DNA from: Roseofilum acuticapitatum BLCC-M154
GTDB lineage: Bacteria; Cyanobacteriota; Cyanobacteriia; Cyanobacteriales; Desertifilaceae
Reading direction: 5' to 3'
DNA length: 64,000 nucleotides
NCBI RefSeq assembly: GCF_030068475.1
Contig: NZ_JAQOSP010000006.1
Location: 62,001-126,000, forward strand
The position numbers and the translations under genes are program-made. Position 1 is the stretch's first letter; every line of letters starts with the position of its first letter. Below, one piece after another: positions 61,058-64,000 of the stretch. The notes under the pieces are model-generated. The model did no database searches, had not been told where the DNA came from, and saw only the letters and a list, made by a program, of their open reading frames with translations.

Positions 61058-62023
61058 ATGGCATTGAAGACCCAGGAAAAAGTCTTATTTTTTACGAATT
61101 TAGCGGAGCTGCTCCAGTCAGGGATTAGCCTGAGACAAGGGTTGACTTTAGCGGGACGGGAGAGCGATCGCCATTTTCAATGCTATCTTCAAGGAGCCAG
61201 TCGCGCCCTACGCAATGGCCAGGATCTCGCTTCTGCGCTCACGGTTCGCACTACTGCTGAAGGCAAACGGCAAACCTACTTTGACCCTTGGACAATATCC
61301 GTCATTCGGTTAGCTGAAAACCAGGGAACCTTAGTCGAAACTTGCCTGATTTTAGCCGAAATTACCGAAACCCAAGGGAAATGGAAGACCTATTCTCAAT
61401 CTATTCGTACCAGTAGCTTGTTGGCGCTCTGGAGTCTGTTAACCTTAGTAGCCGGTATTTTGAATCAGAGTATGGAAGCCTTACTGCATCCGATGTTTTG
61501 GCTTCAGAGTGCGGCGATCGCCATTTTACTGTGGATACTGGCTTTTTCTCTCCCTCGATATTTCGGCCCCACCCTCTTGAAAATCGGTAGATATATCCCC
61601 CTAGTGCGTCCTTTTATAGAAGCTTATACCCTCTGGTATTTATCTCAACTGCGCCTACCCTTAAGCTGCGGAATGCCCATCCTCACTGCCCTAGAATGGG
61701 TACAGCAACAAACCCCTCATGTTGGCATCAAAAAAGAGTTAGCCCAAATTGCCCGGCAAATGCGGCGAGGTCAAACCTTAAGTGATAGCCTACAAGGACG
61801 ATTTCCTCCCGTGGCGATTGGCTTTCTTCGCACGGGGGAAGAAACGGGGGAACTCGACCAAGCTTGGCAACAGATCGGCCAATATTACCAGAGAGAATTG
61901 GAGAAAGGTCTAAAGTTTATGGCCAGCAGTTTACGCTTAATTAGTATTTTGGCCTTAAGTAACTTAGTGGTGATTGTTTGCATTCGAGGAATGTTTGTCC
62001 TGTTGAATGCCACTAATTCCTAG
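61058..62023 (+). CDS. Type II secretion F / PilC-like membrane protein
   Basis: 321 residues. Two T2SF domains: residues about 8-125 (LFFTNLAELLQSGISLRQGL; AENQGTLVETCLILAEITET) and about 195-310 (LRLPLSCGMPILTALEWVQQ; RTGEETGELDQAWQQIGQYY), separated by two membrane helices around 120-165 and a third at the end (ILALSNLVVIVCIRGMFVLL). This is the PilC/GspF platform fold, but shorter than true PilC (about 400). Its neighbours are not pilus genes, so it may belong to an unknown secretion or membrane machine. It lies 4 bases after the AEC gene and is probably co-transcribed. Confidence 0.88.
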   Translation: MALKTQEKVLFFTNLAELLQSGISLRQGLTLAGRESDRHFQCYLQGASRALRNGQDLASALTVRTTAEGKRQTYFDPWTISVIRLAENQGTLVETCLILAEITETQGKWKTYSQSIRTSSLLALWSLLTLVAGILNQSMEALLHPMFWLQSAAIAILLWILAFSLPRYFGPTLLKIGRYIPLVRPFIEAYTLWYLSQLRLPLSCGMPILTALEWVQQQTPHVGIKKELAQIARQMRRGQTLSDSLQGRFPPVAIGFLRTGEETGELDQAWQQIGQYYQRELEKGLKFMASSLRLISILALSNLVVIVCIRGMFVLLNATNS

Positions 62024-62102
62024 TTTAGATATCTTATGGACTAAATTGGGTATGATAAAAGTATAGGAAAACACCCATTCACCGCATCAGGGAGGCAAAA
62101 CC

Positions 62103-62195
62103 ATGGTTACCTTAATTTTAGCGATCGCCATTCTCTACTTAGCCCTCATCTATGGCGGCTTAAGTTGGATCTCCAACCATTCCCAAACCTCCTAA
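62103..62195 (+). CDS. 30-residue single-span membrane protein
   Basis: ATG 62103 behind a good ribosome binding site (GGGAGGCAAAACC) encodes a 30-residue protein, MVTLILAIAILYLALIYGGL followed by SWISNHSQTS. One membrane helix and a short polar end. Size and layout resemble tiny subunits of photosynthetic or NDH-1 complexes, but I cannot match it to one. It is followed by a clear hairpin (62221-62246), so it looks like a real, separately transcribed gene. The HIP1 site in its coding sequence (GCGATCGC) is ordinary for the genome. Confidence 0.6.
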   Translation: MVTLILAIAILYLALIYGGLSWISNHSQTS

Positions 62196-62220
62196 ACCTC
62201 TTAGGTCTTCCCTTTATGCA

Positions 62221-62246
62221 AGGGGTTTGACCAGAGACAAACCCCT
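62221..62246. terminator. Hairpin between convergent genes
   Basis: AGGGGTTTG (62221-62229), 8-base loop, CAAACCCCT (62238-62246), perfect 9-bp stem, located between the small membrane protein gene and the gene ending at 62259. Confidence 0.75.
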
Positions 62247-62258
62247 CAATAGAGACCT

Positions 62259-62816
62259 TTAAGAACCCGCTAGGACTAGATCCACTTCATCTGAGCCATT
62301 AGTAGATCCTTGACCAGACGTAATTTGTTCGCCGTTGACTTCGACGGCTAAAGGGGTATTGTCAAGGGTAATATTATAGTCAGTCGCGTCAGCCGTATAG
62401 CCCACACTGGCGATCATCTTCCGCCCTTCATCGGTATAGACAAACGCCAACATTTGATTCTTTTCTTGTTGGTTATCGTAAGCCCAAATCACCATATATT
62501 GGGTCTCTTGATATTCAAACAGTTTGGGGGGACGGGTGGGCACATAGCGCCCTGGAGAACCAAAACTGGCATCTAAAAAGCCTTGTACCGAACTGGGTTC
62601 GACGCTGACATATTTAATCACTGCCTCTGATGCAGAAAATGTAGCCATCTGAGCCGCAGCCGCTTCTTCTGCTGCCTCTGCTGCTGCATCATCATTGAGG
62701 TCTCCTTCTGCGGGTTCCTCTTGGTCTCGGTTGCGTAAGTAATCAACGGCCATTTTTGTGCCAATTCCGCCGATGGCAGCAACACCAGCACCAATGAGTA
62801 CGTTGCGAAGTTTCAT
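62259..62816 (-). CDS. Membrane-anchored hypothetical protein
   Basis: 185 residues. N-terminal Gly-rich hydrophobic segment (MKLRNVLIGAGVAAIGGIGT, about 5-22), then an acidic Ala/Glu stretch (DDAAAEAAEEAAAAQM), then a globular region (about 60-165) containing FLDASFGSPGRYVPTRPPKL and TQYMVIWAYDNQQEKNQMLA. No family recognised. The second part is well composed and not repetitive, so the gene is likely real. Upstream (62817-63047) lies the divergent promoter region shared with the kinase gene; nothing else is visible there. Confidence 0.68.
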   Translation of the reverse strand: MKLRNVLIGAGVAAIGGIGTKMAVDYLRNRDQEEPAEGDLNDDAAAEAAEEAAAAQMATFSASEAVIKYVSVEPSSVQGFLDASFGSPGRYVPTRPPKLFEYQETQYMVIWAYDNQQEKNQMLAFVYTDEGRKMIASVGYTADATDYNITLDNTPLAVEVNGEQITSGQGSTNGSDEVDLVLAGS

Positions 62817-63047
62817 CTTTTTTCCTGATGGTTAGAGAGCATGGGTTTAATCTACCATGTCCCCATTACCCATGGGTTAAGTTGCTTTTGAATCTTGCTG
62901 TAGATGCTGGCGGCGATCGCCGTAAAATCCCCCAGTGCTGCTCTCCCTTAAAATTGAACTAACCTCTTCACAGGAAAATCTCCCCAGTAATACAGGGTTG
63001 GGCTAAGGTAGAGGGAATACTTAGCTTAACCAGTTAAACACGCAACC

Positions 63048-64000
63048 ATGCCTCGCATTATTAACGATCGCTACGTCCTCCTGCCTAACCCCCGTTCAGG
63101 TGGAATGGCAGACGTATATAAGGCCATTGACTCCCAAAAAGAAGGTCAGCAAGTAGCAGTCAAAGTCTTTAAACATGGGCAAATTGAGCCAGGAATTCAA
63201 TCAGAATCCTTCAGACGTGAAAAGCAAATTCTTGCACAACTCAAACACCCTAGCATTATTGAGCTTCTTGACTCAGGGAAAGATAAAGAAACCAAAGAAC
63301 AATTCCTTGTTTTGGCATGGATGGAGAAGAATTTAGAAGAGCTTCTTAAGGAATCACCCTTAGACGGATGGGACTCTTACTGGGAAAGGCTTGCTCTGCC
63401 AATACTAAAAGCCCTTGCCTTTGCACATGAGCGTCAATGTGTCCATCGAGATATCAAACCCAGCAACATTCTAGTCGGGCAAGATGGCAGAATCAAGTTA
63501 GCTGATTTTGGCATCTCAAAACTTAGAAGTTATTTTCACCCAACTGTCACATTACGAGAATTTGTTTCCCGTCCCTTCACGCCACCAGAAGAAGATGATG
63601 GATCGTACCCATATACCCGTGATGTATTTAGTTTTGGGGTAGTGACACTAAAATGCCTGACAAATGTTGATCTGGTTGACTACGCTAGTATTCAAACGGC
63701 GATCGCTAATCTTGACGCACCACCCGAAATTATCGAGATTATTGAACATTCAGTTGCAACCGATCCTTCTAAACGGCAACTCAATGCAGAAGTCTTGTTA
63801 GCAGAAATAGATGCTATTCAGCAGAAGCGACTTAGAACTCAGACAACTCTGGTTAAATCTTGCTACTTAAAATTGACTCCAAAGTGTTTAAATAGTCTTC
63901 GAGATACACTAGGCATCTCATCTGAAAATGAAATCCAGCAGGTCATTCTTGATGACCTAAATGGTGAAGTAAATTGTGGAATTCGACCTTATAAATTCAA
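63048..64000 (+). CDS. Serine/threonine protein kinase, 3' end outside window
   Basis: Starts at ATG 63048; 317 codons are visible and the frame is still open at the edge. The kinase domain (about 9-265) is complete: Gly loop YVLLPNPRSGGMADVYKAID, catalytic Lys in QQVAVKVFKHG, HRDIKPSNILVGQDGRIKLA, then ADFGISKL and the APE-like region TPPEEDDGSYPY. After it comes LVKSCYLKLTPKCLNSLRDT and further sequence of a second domain that I cannot identify before the cut. Large kinases fused to other domains are common in cyanobacteria and in some defence systems. Confidence 0.92.
   Translation, partial: MPRIINDRYVLLPNPRSGGMADVYKAIDSQKEGQQVAVKVFKHGQIEPGIQSESFRREKQILAQLKHPSIIELLDSGKDKETKEQFLVLAWMEKNLEELLKESPLDGWDSYWERLALPILKALAFAHERQCVHRDIKPSNILVGQDGRIKLADFGISKLRSYFHPTVTLREFVSRPFTPPEEDDGSYPYTRDVFSFGVVTLKCLTNVDLVDYASIQTAIANLDAPPEIIEIIEHSVATDPSKRQLNAEVLLAEIDAIQQKRLRTQTTLVKSCYLKLTPKCLNSLRDTLGISSENEIQQVILDDLNGEVNCGIRPYKF

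Overview
The window is chromosomal DNA from a cyanobacterium. It carries adjacent psaA and psaB (photosystem I core), a candidate petL, a COP23-type protein, a fused panC-cmk gene, a cyanobacterial ergothioneine gene pair, and very many copies of the HIP1 octamer GCGATCGC. Numerous heptamer tandem repeats and small palindromic repeats suggest a repeat-rich, probably filamentous species. The genus cannot be fixed from the sequence alone.

Layout. 1-7.1 kb: the end of a DUF3685 (Ycf55-like) gene, a VapBC pair, a lumenal thioredoxin-fold protein, a photorespiratory aminotransferase, then an accessory patch of duplicated and decaying toxin-antitoxin genes set in AGAAACCNGGTTTCT repeats. 7.1-15.5 kb: gcvP, gcvH, a REC-GAF-GGDEF diguanylate cyclase, DUF2358, an AI-2E family transporter, petL and aroB. 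15.5-19.5 kb: another VapBC pair, a duplicated 5' fragment of a uracil-catabolism gene (URC4/DUF1688) flanking a DUF29 gene, the full URC4 gene carrying an in-frame repeat, and upp. 19.5-25 kb: a WD40 protein, dprA, tRNA-Thr(CGT), hsp20 with a strong hairpin over its ribosome binding site, and dnaK. 25-35.5 kb: an orphan DNA-phosphorothioation-associated methyltransferase, two glycolate dehydrogenase-like subunits, a histidine kinase, a methyltransferase, a PRC-barrel protein and a repeat cluster. 35.6-40.7 kb: psaB and psaA with a structured upstream region. 40.7-53.5 kb: mostly envelope and housekeeping genes, including a ZnuC-like ATPase with a Zur-like box. 53.8-59.3 kb: purM, egtD, an OvoA-like egtB, a DUF427 gene and a MurL-like gene on one strand. 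59.3-64 kb: a nonsense-split VapC with its antitoxin, an AEC transporter, a type II secretion F-like protein, a 30-residue membrane protein, and the start of a Ser/Thr kinase cut by the window edge.

Genes that work together. Photorespiration is well represented (glycolate dehydrogenase-like subunits, glyoxylate aminotransferase, GcvP, GcvH), although the genes are spread over separate transcription units. URC4 and upp both concern uracil. Hsp20 and DnaK form a chaperone pair. EgtD and EgtB make ergothioneine, and the two genes downstream may extend that operon.

The most notable observations are the anti-Shine-Dalgarno hairpin before hsp20, the egtD-egtB-DUF427-MurL arrangement, heptanucleotide repeats sitting exactly where ribosome binding sites should be in front of four genes, the duplication and decay history of the toxin-antitoxin loci, and paired dyads upstream of psaA.
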